DNA from: Vicinamibacteraceae bacterium
GTDB lineage: Bacteria; Planctomycetota; Phycisphaerae; Phycisphaerales; UBA5793
Direction: 5' to 3'
DNA length: 64,000 nt
Assembly: GCA_011525805.1 (NCBI GenBank)
Contig: WYBR01000109.1
Coordinates: forward strand, 62,001-126,000
Shown here: piece by piece, positions 32,923 to 41,595 of the stretch
Layout: the number at the start of each line of letters is the position of its first letter
Position numbering within the stretch: position 1 is the stretch's first letter
Program-made: the position numbers and the translations under genes
The notes under the pieces: model-generated
What the model was told of the DNA's origin: nothing
Databases searched by the model: none
The model's input: only the letters and a program-made list of their open reading frames with translations

Positions 32923-34095
32923 GCCGGGCGGCGCCGGAACGGGGCGGCACCACCTCTGCCACGGAAAGGCGTCAATGCGCGGCGGCTGGAACATCTGCAC
33001 CAGCCCCGGCTGATCATCGAGGCGGACTTCGCGCGAGGCGCTCTCCACCCGCACCGAAGCGCGGCTGACGGCGGCGATCCGGCACGGCGAGGCGTCGGCG
33101 AGGCGGCTGATGGCGTGCGTGACGGCGACGCCATCGCGCTCACTCGCCCACGTCAGCGTCATCGGATAGCCGAGCAGCCAGGCCGACCGCTGGAACTCGG
33201 CGCGCGGCGTGCGGTCGCCACGGATGATGCGGGGCGGCTCGCCCTGAGCGAAGATCATCAGCGAGGGGGCCAGTTGGATGTACTTGCGGATGATGATGAG
33301 TTCTCCGATCGCGGCGCCGCCCGGCCAGCAGACGCGAGCGGTGAAGAACCGCCGCAATCCTTCGCCGATGGGTCCGCTGCCTCGAAAGTGGTCCATCCCA
33401 CCGTCGGCGTCGTCGAGGATGAGGGTGCGGCGCTGGCCGGCCGCGTCGCTCCACACGATCGTCCCGCTCGCCGATCCGCACGGGCACGCGGGCAGCCAGT
33501 CGTGCAGCGCGCCGGCGGGCGAGTCGGGCAGGAACTGGCGAAGGTAGCAAGGGGTGTGGAAGCGGGGCGCGAGCGTGAGTTGAACGCTCAGCCGACGGCC
33601 CGCGGCCAGTCGGGGCTGAAGGACGTGGCGCCAGCCGGTGGTGGTGCAGGGAGCGTCGAGCGCCAGTCGCCAGCCCTCGCCGTGCCCCGCGAGGCGGCCT
33701 CCTTCGAAGGCGATCGACCAGGGGGCGTCGGCGTCGGGCTCGACGAATGACCGGGGATCGAGGGCGAGGTCGCTGCGCGCCGCGAGCCGGCCGAGTGCGA
33801 GCACCGCGACGCGAAGCGAGACGGCCGCGGTCTTGCGCCCCAGGGCCGCGTCGATGAACCGCCCGGCGCGAATCTGCCGCACGCTCCGGCGGTACGCGGG
33901 GCTGAAGGCGTCGCCGAAGTGGATCGAGCACACCAGCCCCGAGCCGTTTGCGTCAAGCGCGCTGAGTTCCCACCATTCATAGGCGCCGAGTTCCTCCGTC
34001 CACGCGGCGCGGTTGTGGACGTGGATGGCGCGCGTGTCCGCCGGCCGCAGTCGCAACTCGGGGTGCTGCTCGGCAAGTTCGGTGATCTCGGGCAC
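32905..34095 (-). CDS. Hypothetical protein, CrtC/lipocalin-like
   Basis: About 396 residues from GTG 34095; no clear ribosome site is seen, so the start is uncertain. There is no signal peptide. YEWWELSALDANGSGLVCSIHFGDAFSP and MDHFRGSGPIGEGLRRFFTARVCWPGG resemble the beta-barrel entry and DHxxG-type segments of carotenoid 1,2-hydratase (CrtC)/AttH-like lipocalin domains. The similarity is by eye and weak. Position: it replaces murD between mraY and ftsW, reading with mraY and tail-to-tail with ftsW. A role in pigment or lipid modification is only a suggestion. Confidence 0.65.
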   Translation of the reverse strand: MPEITELAEQHPELRLRPADTRAIHVHNRAAWTEELGAYEWWELSALDANGSGLVCSIHFGDAFSPAYRRSVRQIRAGRFIDAALGRKTAAVSLRVAVLALGRLAARSDLALDPRSFVEPDADAPWSIAFEGGRLAGHGEGWRLALDAPCTTTGWRHVLQPRLAAGRRLSVQLTLAPRFHTPCYLRQFLPDSPAGALHDWLPACPCGSASGTIVWSDAAGQRRTLILDDADGGMDHFRGSGPIGEGLRRFFTARVCWPGGAAIGELIIIRKYIQLAPSLMIFAQGEPPRIIRGDRTPRAEFQRSAWLLGYPMTLTWASERDGVAVTHAISRLADASPCRIAAVSRASVRVESASREVRLDDQPGLVQMFQPPRIDAFPWQRWCRPVPAPPGSTRRE

Positions 34096-34124
34096 GAGGC
34101 AAGGATAGGGGAGGCTCGGCCTGC

Positions 34125-35291
34125 TCAGCGCAGGCGGATCGTGGCGAGAGCAAGCGCCGCGAGAATGGCCGTGATGAGCCAGAAGCGCACCACGACCTGC
34201 TGCTCGGTCCAGCCGCCGAGGTGGAAGTGATGGTGAATCGGCGCGCAGCGGAAGATGCGCCGGCCCCGGCTCCACTTGAAGTAGCCCACCTGGAGGACGA
34301 CGCTGAGGATCTCGACGTAGTAGACGCCTCCGATGAGCAGCAGCAGGAACTCCTGGCGGATGACGACGGCGATGTAGGCCATGAGGGCGCCGAGGGCGAG
34401 CGAGCCGGTGTCGCCCATAAAGACCTGCGCCGGCGAGCAGTTGTACCAGAGAAATCCGAGACAGGCGCCGGCCATCGCTCCGGCCATCACCGCCAGTTCG
34501 TTGCTGTAGGGGATGTAGGGCATAAGCAGTTGCTTGGCGATTTCCTCCGACCCCGCCACGCCGCACAGAATCATGAGAGAGAACGAGCAGATGATCGCGA
34601 TGCCGCCCGCGAGGCCGTCCATCCCGTCGGACATGTTCACCGCGTTGGAGGAGCCGGCGATCATGAGCACGGCGAGGAGGGTGAAGCTCCACGCGGGCAG
34701 TTGCCAGAGAAGTTCCGGCTCATCGGTGCCGGGCTTGAAGGCGCGGACCAGAGGAAGGGCCGGGAAACTGTGCGTCATCTCCGGGTTCTGCAGGCCGTAG
34801 CGATACACGAAAAACCCCGCGAGAAACGCAAACCCGAGTTGGAAGATGAGCTTCTCCCACGCGTGCAGCCCCTCGCGCGCACCCTGGCCGCGGCGGGCAT
34901 TCGTGAGTTTGAGCCAGTCGTCGATGCCGCCCAGGACCGCCATGCCCAGCAGGAGAATCAGCCCCAGGTTGACGTAGAAAACGCGGAGATCGGCCAGGAG
35001 CAGCGAGGCCGCGAGGATCGATCCGCAGATGAGCACTCCGCCCATCGTCGGGGTGTTCGCCTTCTGCGCCATGAGGCGGTTGAGGTCGGCGTGGTAAAAC
35101 TCCGGCGCATCGCCGACCTTCTGGCGCAGCAGCCAGCGGATCACCGGCCGGCCGAGCATCACCACGAACAGGAACGAGAAGATCACCGCCGCGATGGCGC
35201 GGAAGTCCACCCGGTCGAAGATCCGCACGTAGCCGTAGAGTTGGTTGCTCTCCAGCCAGCTGCGAATGAGGTTGAGCAGGGCGACGATCAT
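34125..35291 (-). CDS. mraY: Phospho-N-acetylmuramoyl-pentapeptide transferase MraY
   Basis: A 388-residue integral membrane enzyme with ten predicted segments. Motifs are KANTPTMGGVLI, GIDDWLKL, SNAVNMSDGMDGLAGG (Mg-binding Asp residues), MGDTGSLALGALMAYIA, and APIHHHFHLGGWTEQQVVVRFW. It moves phospho-MurNAc-pentapeptide onto undecaprenyl phosphate, forming lipid I. It follows murF by 107 bases on the same strand, so murE-murF-mraY form one operon. Confidence 0.97.
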   Translation of the reverse strand: MIVALLNLIRSWLESNQLYGYVRIFDRVDFRAIAAVIFSFLFVVMLGRPVIRWLLRQKVGDAPEFYHADLNRLMAQKANTPTMGGVLICGSILAASLLLADLRVFYVNLGLILLLGMAVLGGIDDWLKLTNARRGQGAREGLHAWEKLIFQLGFAFLAGFFVYRYGLQNPEMTHSFPALPLVRAFKPGTDEPELLWQLPAWSFTLLAVLMIAGSSNAVNMSDGMDGLAGGIAIICSFSLMILCGVAGSEEIAKQLLMPYIPYSNELAVMAGAMAGACLGFLWYNCSPAQVFMGDTGSLALGALMAYIAVVIRQEFLLLLIGGVYYVEILSVVLQVGYFKWSRGRRIFRCAPIHHHFHLGGWTEQQVVVRFWLITAILAALALATIRLR

Positions 35292-35398
35292 CGGGACGAT
35301 TCGAGTGCTGCGGGGAGGCGCGGCGCGCTCGCCCTTGAGCGCGCGAGCCGAGGCGCTCCGGGATTATCGACCCGTCCGGGGCCAAGGCGTTGGGATTC

Positions 35399-36868
35399 TC
35401 AGCCGCTGTTCGCCGCGGCGGGGGCCGACGATCGCCGCGATGCATCGAACCGCTCCCGAACCGCGGCGACGATCCGTTCCAGCCGCATCCCACGCGAGCC
35501 CTTGACCAGCACGCGGTCCGTCTCGCCGAGCAGATCGACAAGTTCGCCGATGGTCGCGTCGTTGAGGTCGTCGGCGTGATGCACTTCGACGCGCGCCTCG
35601 CGCTCCAGCGCCTCGGCCGCCATCCGCATGAGCGGACCGATGAGAATCGCCAGCCGGGGCGGGGCGAGGCCCTCCGACTCGTCGAGCAGTTCCTCGGCGA
35701 CTTCGGCATGGGCGGCGGGGCCCAGGTCGCCCAGTTCGAGCATGTCGCCGAGGATCACGACGCCGCGCCCGGCGCCCTCCGCGACAAGGCGTCGGAAGGT
35801 GCGGATCGACGCCTTCATCGACTCCGGATTGGCGTTGTAGCAGTCGTCGAAGAGTTCGAGCCTCCCGAGGCGGTGCAGTACGAAGCGCATCTCAGGCGCC
35901 TCGATCGTCAGCAGGCCGGCCTGTATCTCGGCATCGGTCAGGCCGCAGCGGCGGCCGACGGCGATCGCCGCCGTTGCGTTCGAGGCGTGGTGCATGCCAT
36001 AGAGCGGCAGGCGCCAGGGTGTGCGGTCGTTAAGGGTGAAGGTCGTTCCCGCGCTGGTGACCGAGCACTGGCAGATTCGCAGGTCGGCATCCGTCGAGAA
36101 GCCGAAGGTGATGCCGCGCTCCATCGGCTCGATGTGCGGGAGGATCGCCGGTTCGTCGATGCAGACGGCCGCCCAGCCGCCATGCGCGATGGCGCCGAGG
36201 ATGGCCGCCTTCTCGCTCGCCACGCCCTCGACCGAGCCGAGGCCTTCGAGGTGGACTCGACCGATGCTCGTGATGATCGCGATGTCCGGCTCAACGATGG
36301 AAGCGAGATCAGCGATCTCGCCGGGGTGGTTCGTTCCCACCTCACAGATGACGTACTGGTCGCGCGGCTGGGCGGCCAGAATGGTCAGTGGCACGCCGAT
36401 GTGGTTGTTGAAACTCTTCGGACTGCCCGAGACGCGGAAGCGCCGGCCGAGCACCGCCAGGAGCATCTGCTTGGTCGTCGTCTTGCCGCTCGAACCGGTG
36501 ACGGCGATGAACCGCGTCAGGCCGAGGCGACGTCGATACGCGGCCGCGAGCCGGGCGAGGGCCTTGAGTGTGTCCTCGACGAGCAGGACGTGCAGGTTGG
36601 GCGGCCAGCGCCCCATGTCCCCGGGCGGCCGGTGGACGATGAGCATGGCCGCGCCGCGATCGACGGCGTCGTCGAGATGGTCGTGGCCGTCGAACCGCTC
36701 GCCCCGCAGTGCGAGAAAGACCTGCCCCGCGCTGAGCGTGCGCGAGTCGGTGCCCAGTCCGTCGGGATCGATCCGGGCGGAAGCGTTCAGAGGCCGCCGC
36801 AGCCAGCGACCGCCCCCGGCCGCGGTGCGCAGCGTCTCCGGTTCCCAGAATGTCTCAGGATCGGTCAT
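35399..36868 (-). CDS. murF: UDP-MurNAc-tripeptide--D-Ala-D-Ala ligase MurF
   Basis: A 489-residue Mur ligase. The N-terminal domain (GLGTDSRTLSAGQVFLALRGERFDGHDHL) is followed by the ATP-binding loop VTGSSGKTTTKQML, then EVGTNHPGEIADLASIVEPDIAIITSIGRVHLEGLG and DDCYNANPESMKASIRTF in the C-terminal domain. It adds D-Ala-D-Ala to the UDP-MurNAc tripeptide in the cytoplasm. The start ATG 36868 overlaps the murE stop (ATGA), showing coupled translation. Confidence 0.96.
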   Translation of the reverse strand: MTDPETFWEPETLRTAAGGGRWLRRPLNASARIDPDGLGTDSRTLSAGQVFLALRGERFDGHDHLDDAVDRGAAMLIVHRPPGDMGRWPPNLHVLLVEDTLKALARLAAAYRRRLGLTRFIAVTGSSGKTTTKQMLLAVLGRRFRVSGSPKSFNNHIGVPLTILAAQPRDQYVICEVGTNHPGEIADLASIVEPDIAIITSIGRVHLEGLGSVEGVASEKAAILGAIAHGGWAAVCIDEPAILPHIEPMERGITFGFSTDADLRICQCSVTSAGTTFTLNDRTPWRLPLYGMHHASNATAAIAVGRRCGLTDAEIQAGLLTIEAPEMRFVLHRLGRLELFDDCYNANPESMKASIRTFRRLVAEGAGRGVVILGDMLELGDLGPAAHAEVAEELLDESEGLAPPRLAILIGPLMRMAAEALEREARVEVHHADDLNDATIGELVDLLGETDRVLVKGSRGMRLERIVAAVRERFDASRRSSAPAAANSG

Positions 36869-38406
36869 GCGCCGGCCGCCTGCGGCTCGGGGATGGGGCC
36901 GAAGCGGGCCTGAAGCGTCGCCGCGGCGATGAGTCGGTCGTCGAAGGGGTACCTCTTCGTTCCGATGATCTGGTAATCCTCATGCCCCTTGCCCGCGATC
37001 ACGACTACGTCGTTGCCTCTCGCCTCGGCGATGCACCGAACGATCGCCGCCTTGCGATCGACCTCGGCGGTAACCTCGGCGGCGGTGTCGGAGGGCACGC
37101 CCGCGAGAATCTCCTCGACGATGGCGCCGGGGTCTTCGGTCCGCGGATTGTCGCTCGTGATGAAGACGCGCTCGGCGAGTCGGCAGGCGACGGCGGCCAT
37201 GCGCGGCCGCTTGGTGCGGTCGCGGTCCCCTCCGCAGCCGAAGACCACGGTGAGGCGACCGCCCTCGGCCACGGTCGGGCTGGCGGCGCGGAGCACGTTG
37301 GCGAGCGCATCGTCGGTGTGGGCGTAGTCGACGAAGACGGCGAAGGGAGCGAGCGGGTGGCGCACCGGTTCGAGGCGCCCCGGCGGAGCCGTGCAGTGCG
37401 ACAGACCCTGCTCCAGGCTCTCGCGCGGCACACCGCACCACGCCGCGGCGCACGCCGCCTGGAGCGCGTTGCTGACGTTGTGCCGGCCGAGGAGCGGCAG
37501 GTCAACCTCGAACGAACCCCACGGGCCGGCGAACTCGGCCGAGGTCTGCCCGGGGCCCAATGTTCTGATCGACGCGATCGCTTCATCCTCAGCCGACGGC
37601 GCCGCGGCCTGGTCGGTCAGCCTCGTCCTCCGGATCGGCGCCCGGCAGCCGGCGGCCATCGTCTCCGCCGCCGGATCGTCGGCGTTGAGGATCGCCAGCC
37701 CGCCGGGCGGCAGGGAGGCAAAGAGCATCGCCTTCGCCGCCGCGTAAGCCTCCATCGAGCCGTGGTAGTCGAGGTGATCGCCCGTGAGGTTGGTGAAGAC
37801 GCCCACGTCGAACTCGATCGCGGCCGTGCGCCCCTGGTGCAGGGCGTGGCTCGAGACTTCCATGACGGCCGCGGAGCACCCGTGCGCGACCATGTGGGCG
37901 AAGGTCCGGCTGAGTTCGATGGCGGAGGGAGTCGTCAGGTTCGAGGGGCGGCGCGACTTGCCGTCGTTGGTAATGACGGTGCCGATCAGGCCGCACTTCC
38001 ATCCGCTGCGCGCGAGCAGTTGCTGGAGGATGTGCGTTGTCGTCGTCTTGCCGTTGGTTCCGGTGACGCCGATGAGCGTGAGGGCGTTCGAGGGCCGGCC
38101 GAAGAAAACCTCCGCCGTCGTCGCCATGACCTGGCCGAACCCGAGCGAGGCGCCGGCGGGGCAGATCAGGGTGGCGCGGCCCGGGTCGAGCGAATCATCC
38201 TCCGCGAGGATGCCTGTCGCTCCGCGCTCGAGCGCCTCGGCGATGAATTGCCGCCCGTCGCTCTTCGCGCCGCCTCGCGCGATGAACAGACAGCCGGGCG
38301 TGGCGAGCCGGCTGTCCTCGGTGAGATCCTCAAAGCGGCGATCCGCCGCGCCGCGAACGACGCGCAGGCCCGCCTCCTCAGCCAGTTCACGCAGTGCAAT
38401 GCTCAT
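36865..38406 (-). CDS. murE: UDP-MurNAc-L-Ala-D-Glu--2,6-diaminopimelate ligase MurE
   Basis: A 513-residue Mur ligase starting MSIALRELAEEAGLR. Visible are the substrate loop DLTEDSRLATPGCLFIARGG, the ATP-binding loop VTGTNGKTTTTHILQQ, SSHALHQGR, and FTNLTGDHLDYHGSMEAYAAAK. The amino-acid specificity motif is DNPR (in FITSDNPRTEDPGAIVEEI), which marks meso-diaminopimelate as the third residue. This indicates a Gram-negative-type peptidoglycan. An ATG further upstream is open but outside the conserved N-terminus. Confidence 0.96.
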   Translation of the reverse strand: MSIALRELAEEAGLRVVRGAADRRFEDLTEDSRLATPGCLFIARGGAKSDGRQFIAEALERGATGILAEDDSLDPGRATLICPAGASLGFGQVMATTAEVFFGRPSNALTLIGVTGTNGKTTTTHILQQLLARSGWKCGLIGTVITNDGKSRRPSNLTTPSAIELSRTFAHMVAHGCSAAVMEVSSHALHQGRTAAIEFDVGVFTNLTGDHLDYHGSMEAYAAAKAMLFASLPPGGLAILNADDPAAETMAAGCRAPIRRTRLTDQAAAPSAEDEAIASIRTLGPGQTSAEFAGPWGSFEVDLPLLGRHNVSNALQAACAAAWCGVPRESLEQGLSHCTAPPGRLEPVRHPLAPFAVFVDYAHTDDALANVLRAASPTVAEGGRLTVVFGCGGDRDRTKRPRMAAVACRLAERVFITSDNPRTEDPGAIVEEILAGVPSDTAAEVTAEVDRKAAIVRCIAEARGNDVVVIAGKGHEDYQIIGTKRYPFDDRLIAAATLQARFGPIPEPQAAGA

Positions 38407-38510
38407 GCGCCCGTCCGCCGTCTCTCCCCCGGCAAAGGATATCGTCGAAGCCCGCAGCGCGAATGCAGATTTGCACGCGCGCCCGCGAAGGCGCACGCCG
38501 CCCGGGGCGA

Positions 38511-40589
38511 TCAGCGACGCATCGAGTCGAGGATGGTTGATCGCCCGTGGCTCGATACCTCCTCGCGGAGCAGTTCGATGAACCGCGCGAGGGGGACGCT
38601 TCCAAGATCGCCCGCGGTGCGGTGGCGGACGCTGACCGTCCCCGCCTCAGCGTCCTTGCCGCCGACGATGAGCATGCAGGGGGTCTTCTCCTCCGTCGCG
38701 TTGCGGATCTTCGCCTGAAGACGCTCCGGCGAGTCGTCAAAGCCCACTCGGAACGACCCGGCCTGCTCAATCGCCCGGCGGACCTTGCTGGCGTACTCCG
38801 CGAACTTCTCCGAGATCGTGAGAATGCGGACCTGCTCCGGGCTGAGCCACATCGGGAAGTCGCCGGCGAAGTGCTCGATGAGGATGCCGATGAACCGCTC
38901 CAGCGAGCCGAAGGGCGCGCAGTGGATCATGATCGGCCGGTGCTTCTCGTTGTCGGCGCCGATGTAGTTGAGGCCGAAGCGCTCCGGCAGGTTGTAGTCC
39001 ACCTGCACCGTGCCGAGTTGCCATTCGCGTCCGATGCAGTCGCGGGCGACGAAGTCGATCTTCGGGCCGTAGAAAGCCGCCTCGCCCGGCTCGATCGAAT
39101 AGGGCACGCCCATGCCTTTAGCCGCCTCGATGCACACCTTCTCCGCCAGCGCCCAGTTCTCCGCTGAGCCGACGTACTTGCTGCTCGCCGGATCGCGCAG
39201 GCCGACGCGCACGCGGTAGTCGTTCAGGCCGATCTCCGCGAGCACCATCCGCGCCAGTTCGATGTCGATGTCGATTTCGCGGCTGAGTTGATCGGGTGTG
39301 CAGAAGATGTGCGAGTCATCCTGAGTAAAGCCGCGCACGCGGGTCATGCCGTGGCACTCGCCCGACTGTTCGTAGCGGTAGACGGTCCCGAACTCGGCGA
39401 GGCGGATGGGCAGGTCGCGGTAACTGTGCTGGTCCGCCTCGTAGATCTTGATGTGGTGCGGGCAGTTCATCGGCTTGAGGAGGAACCCGTCCACCTCCGG
39501 CGCGGCCATCGCGTTGGCGATGTCGGCGCAGCCGCAACCGCCCCCGTGCGCGAGAAGCGAACGGCTCAGGCCTTCCGCATCGACGAGCGGCGGAAACTGC
39601 GAGTCGGCGTAGTAGGGGAAGTGCCCGCTCGTGCGGTACAGGTTCAACTTGCCGATGTGCGGCGTGTTGACCCACACGAACCCGCGCTCGCTCCGCGCCT
39701 TGCGGAGAAACTCCTCGAGTTCGCGGCGGATGATCGCGCCGTTGGGCAGCCAGAGGACCAGCCCCGTGCCGACATCCTCGTTGAGGCTGATGAGGCGCAG
39801 TTGTTTCCCGATCACGCGGTGATCGCGCTTCCGCGCCTCGTCGAGCATCTTGAGGTGGTGGTCGAGGTCTTTCTGGTTGGCGAAGGCGGTGCCGTAGACG
39901 CGCGTCAGCCGGTCGCTGTTCTCGTCGCCGTGCCAGTAGGAGGAGGCGAGGGACATGACCTTGAACGCGCCGATGCGCCCGGTGCTCGGGACGTGCGGGC
40001 CGCGGCAGAGATCTTCCCAATCCTCGCCCGGCTTGCCGGTCGCGTAGAACGAAAGGCGGTCCGAGCCGGCCTCGATCGCCTTTTGGGCGTTGTCGATCTT
40101 GTACTTCGACCCCTCGCGCTGGAGTTTGCTCATTCCCGCGTTCACGGGCATCTCGTAGCGGCAGAAGGGGCGGTTGGCTTTGATGATCTCCGCCATGATC
40201 GCCTCGACCCTGCCGAACTCGTCGCTGCTCAGTGATGCGCCGTCGGGGAAGCGCATGTCGTAGTAGAACCCGTTCTCGACCGGCGGGCCGTAGACGAGTT
40301 GCGTGCCGGGCTTGAGGCGCTGGATCGCCTCGGCCATGACGTGGGCGGCGGAGTGGCGCAGCAGGTACAGCGCGTCGGGATCGGGCTGGCCGTCGCGGGT
40401 CTTGTCCGTGACGATCGAGACCTTGGCGTCGCGGTCGACGACGTGGCCGAGATCGTGCAGTTCGCCGTCAACCTTGACGCCCAGCGCCGCCTTGGCGAGT
40501 CCCGGGCCGATCGACGCGGCGATCTGCGCGCCGCTCACCGGCTCGGGATACTCGCGAATGCTTCCGTCAGGCAGTGTGATCCGAGGCAT
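38511..40589 (-). CDS. thrS: Threonyl-tRNA synthetase
   Basis: A 692-residue class II synthetase. Order: TGS domain (MPRITLPDGSIREYPEPVSGAQIA), the editing domain (LLRHSAAHVMAEAI with HSAAH, and the Cys/His site in the DLCRGPHVPSTG region), the catalytic core with FLLKPMNCPHHIKIYEADQHSYRDLPIRLAEFGTVYRYE, and the anticodon domain at the C-terminus. The zinc ligand positions (Cys in MNCPHH, His in GECHGMTRVRGF, His in MIHCAPFGSLER) are present. An extra ~30-residue insert before MNCPHH (LLAHGGGCGCADIANAM) is unusual. The ribosome site is AAGGGA; two hairpins lie in the leader. Confidence 0.96.
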   Translation of the reverse strand: MPRITLPDGSIREYPEPVSGAQIAASIGPGLAKAALGVKVDGELHDLGHVVDRDAKVSIVTDKTRDGQPDPDALYLLRHSAAHVMAEAIQRLKPGTQLVYGPPVENGFYYDMRFPDGASLSSDEFGRVEAIMAEIIKANRPFCRYEMPVNAGMSKLQREGSKYKIDNAQKAIEAGSDRLSFYATGKPGEDWEDLCRGPHVPSTGRIGAFKVMSLASSYWHGDENSDRLTRVYGTAFANQKDLDHHLKMLDEARKRDHRVIGKQLRLISLNEDVGTGLVLWLPNGAIIRRELEEFLRKARSERGFVWVNTPHIGKLNLYRTSGHFPYYADSQFPPLVDAEGLSRSLLAHGGGCGCADIANAMAAPEVDGFLLKPMNCPHHIKIYEADQHSYRDLPIRLAEFGTVYRYEQSGECHGMTRVRGFTQDDSHIFCTPDQLSREIDIDIELARMVLAEIGLNDYRVRVGLRDPASSKYVGSAENWALAEKVCIEAAKGMGVPYSIEPGEAAFYGPKIDFVARDCIGREWQLGTVQVDYNLPERFGLNYIGADNEKHRPIMIHCAPFGSLERFIGILIEHFAGDFPMWLSPEQVRILTISEKFAEYASKVRRAIEQAGSFRVGFDDSPERLQAKIRNATEEKTPCMLIVGGKDAEAGTVSVRHRTAGDLGSVPLARFIELLREEVSSHGRSTILDSMRR

Positions 40590-40624
40590 GACTGATTCCC
40601 TTGACTTCTCCTCGCCGCCCAAAA

Positions 40625-40646
40625 CCCAGGCAAGGCCATGCCTGGG
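40625..40646 (-). promoter_or_regulatory. Attenuator-like hairpin in the thrS leader
   Basis: Perfect 8-bp stem CCCAGGCA/TGCCTGGG with 6-base loop, followed on the minus strand by TTTT. It lies 36 bases before the thrS start. It may act as an intrinsic terminator controlling thrS. Confidence 0.5.
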
Positions 40647-40677
40647 CTTTGGACGGCGATGTACCCCAAAACGCACA

Positions 40678-40704
40678 ACGCACGGCTCAGTATCGGCCGT
40701 GCGT
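40678..40704 (-). promoter_or_regulatory. Second hairpin upstream of thrS
   Basis: Perfect 9-bp stem ACGCACGGC/GCCGTGCGT with a 9-base loop. It lies 113 bases beyond the lspA stop and upstream of the attenuator-like hairpin, so it may be either the lspA terminator or part of the thrS leader. Confidence 0.5.
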
Positions 40705-40817
40705 CTCTCCTTCCATCGCTGAGCGCACCAACCGATCACGGCCGCGTCATCGCGGTCGTCGTCCGGGTCGTCGTGGCGGTGCGGTTCGGATGCATGACTC
40801 CAAAGCCTAGTCGCGCT

Positions 40818-41510
40818 TTACGCCGGGTCAATCGGTCTGGCGGGCGCGGAGTTTGAGGCGCAGACCGGCGCCTCTTCCCGCCCCGGCTCTGCGCGGCGGT
40901 TCATCCGCAGCATGAGCAGGCCGATGCCGCTCAGGAGCAGGACGTCGGCAATGTTGAAGACCCACGGGAAGACCTCCGAATTGCCTCCGGGCCAGGTCCA
41001 GTTCAGCGGAAGGTGCGTGTCGGGGAGGATCTTCAGAAAGTCGCGCACCGCTCCGAACATGATCCGGTCGAAGAGATTGCCGATCGCCCCCGCCAGGATG
41101 CAGCCGATCGCCAGGTGGGTGACGGCGTCGCCCCGGCGCGTGCGGCAGGCGAACACGTAGAACCCGACCGCGACGGCGATGAGCGTGAACGCAACGAAGA
41201 ACACTCGCTGGCCCGGCCCAATGCCGAAGACCGCCCCGCGATTGAGCACAAGGTGCAGATCGAGAATGTCGGGAATCGCCTCGAAGTGCGCGTTCGCCGG
41301 TGGATGCCAGTTCGGATCGGCGAGAATGACGTCGCGATCCAGCGCGACCGGCTCGTCGCCGATGAACGCGAATGCGGCGCTCTTCGACGCGAGGTCCGCG
41401 GCCAGGCCCAGAGTCAGCACGGCGAGCAGCAGCAGCCATGACGCGAGGGAACGTCCGGCCGGCGGACGGAGATCGGGCCCGGGAAACTTCAGCGTGCGCT
41501 CCTGCATCAT
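40818..41510 (-). CDS. lspA: Lipoprotein signal peptidase LspA
   Basis: About 230 residues with four membrane segments. The catalytic aspartates are in GNLFDRIMFGAVRDFL and VFNIADVLLL, the family signature. It removes the signal peptide from diacylated prolipoproteins in the inner membrane, fitting the lipoproteins in this window. It is longer than the usual ~160 residues because of an N-terminal extension and an insert of about 40 residues between TM1 and TM2 (DEPVALDRDVILADPNWHP...). A TTG start at 41519 is also open. Confidence 0.93.
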   Translation of the reverse strand: MMQERTLKFPGPDLRPPAGRSLASWLLLLAVLTLGLAADLASKSAAFAFIGDEPVALDRDVILADPNWHPPANAHFEAIPDILDLHLVLNRGAVFGIGPGQRVFFVAFTLIAVAVGFYVFACRTRRGDAVTHLAIGCILAGAIGNLFDRIMFGAVRDFLKILPDTHLPLNWTWPGGNSEVFPWVFNIADVLLLSGIGLLMLRMNRRAEPGREEAPVCASNSAPARPIDPA

Positions 41511-41595
41511 GGAGGTCAATGGTAGGAAGTGCGATCGCGCCGCTCCGCCGGCTCTGAAGCGGCCGACCGCTTCGAGGAAGCCGCGCCGGATGAGA

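Noticed and set aside
34221-38718. Long plus-strand open frames across mraY, murF and murE
   Set aside because: High GC leaves few stops in the antisense frames. The minus-strand genes have conserved motifs throughout.
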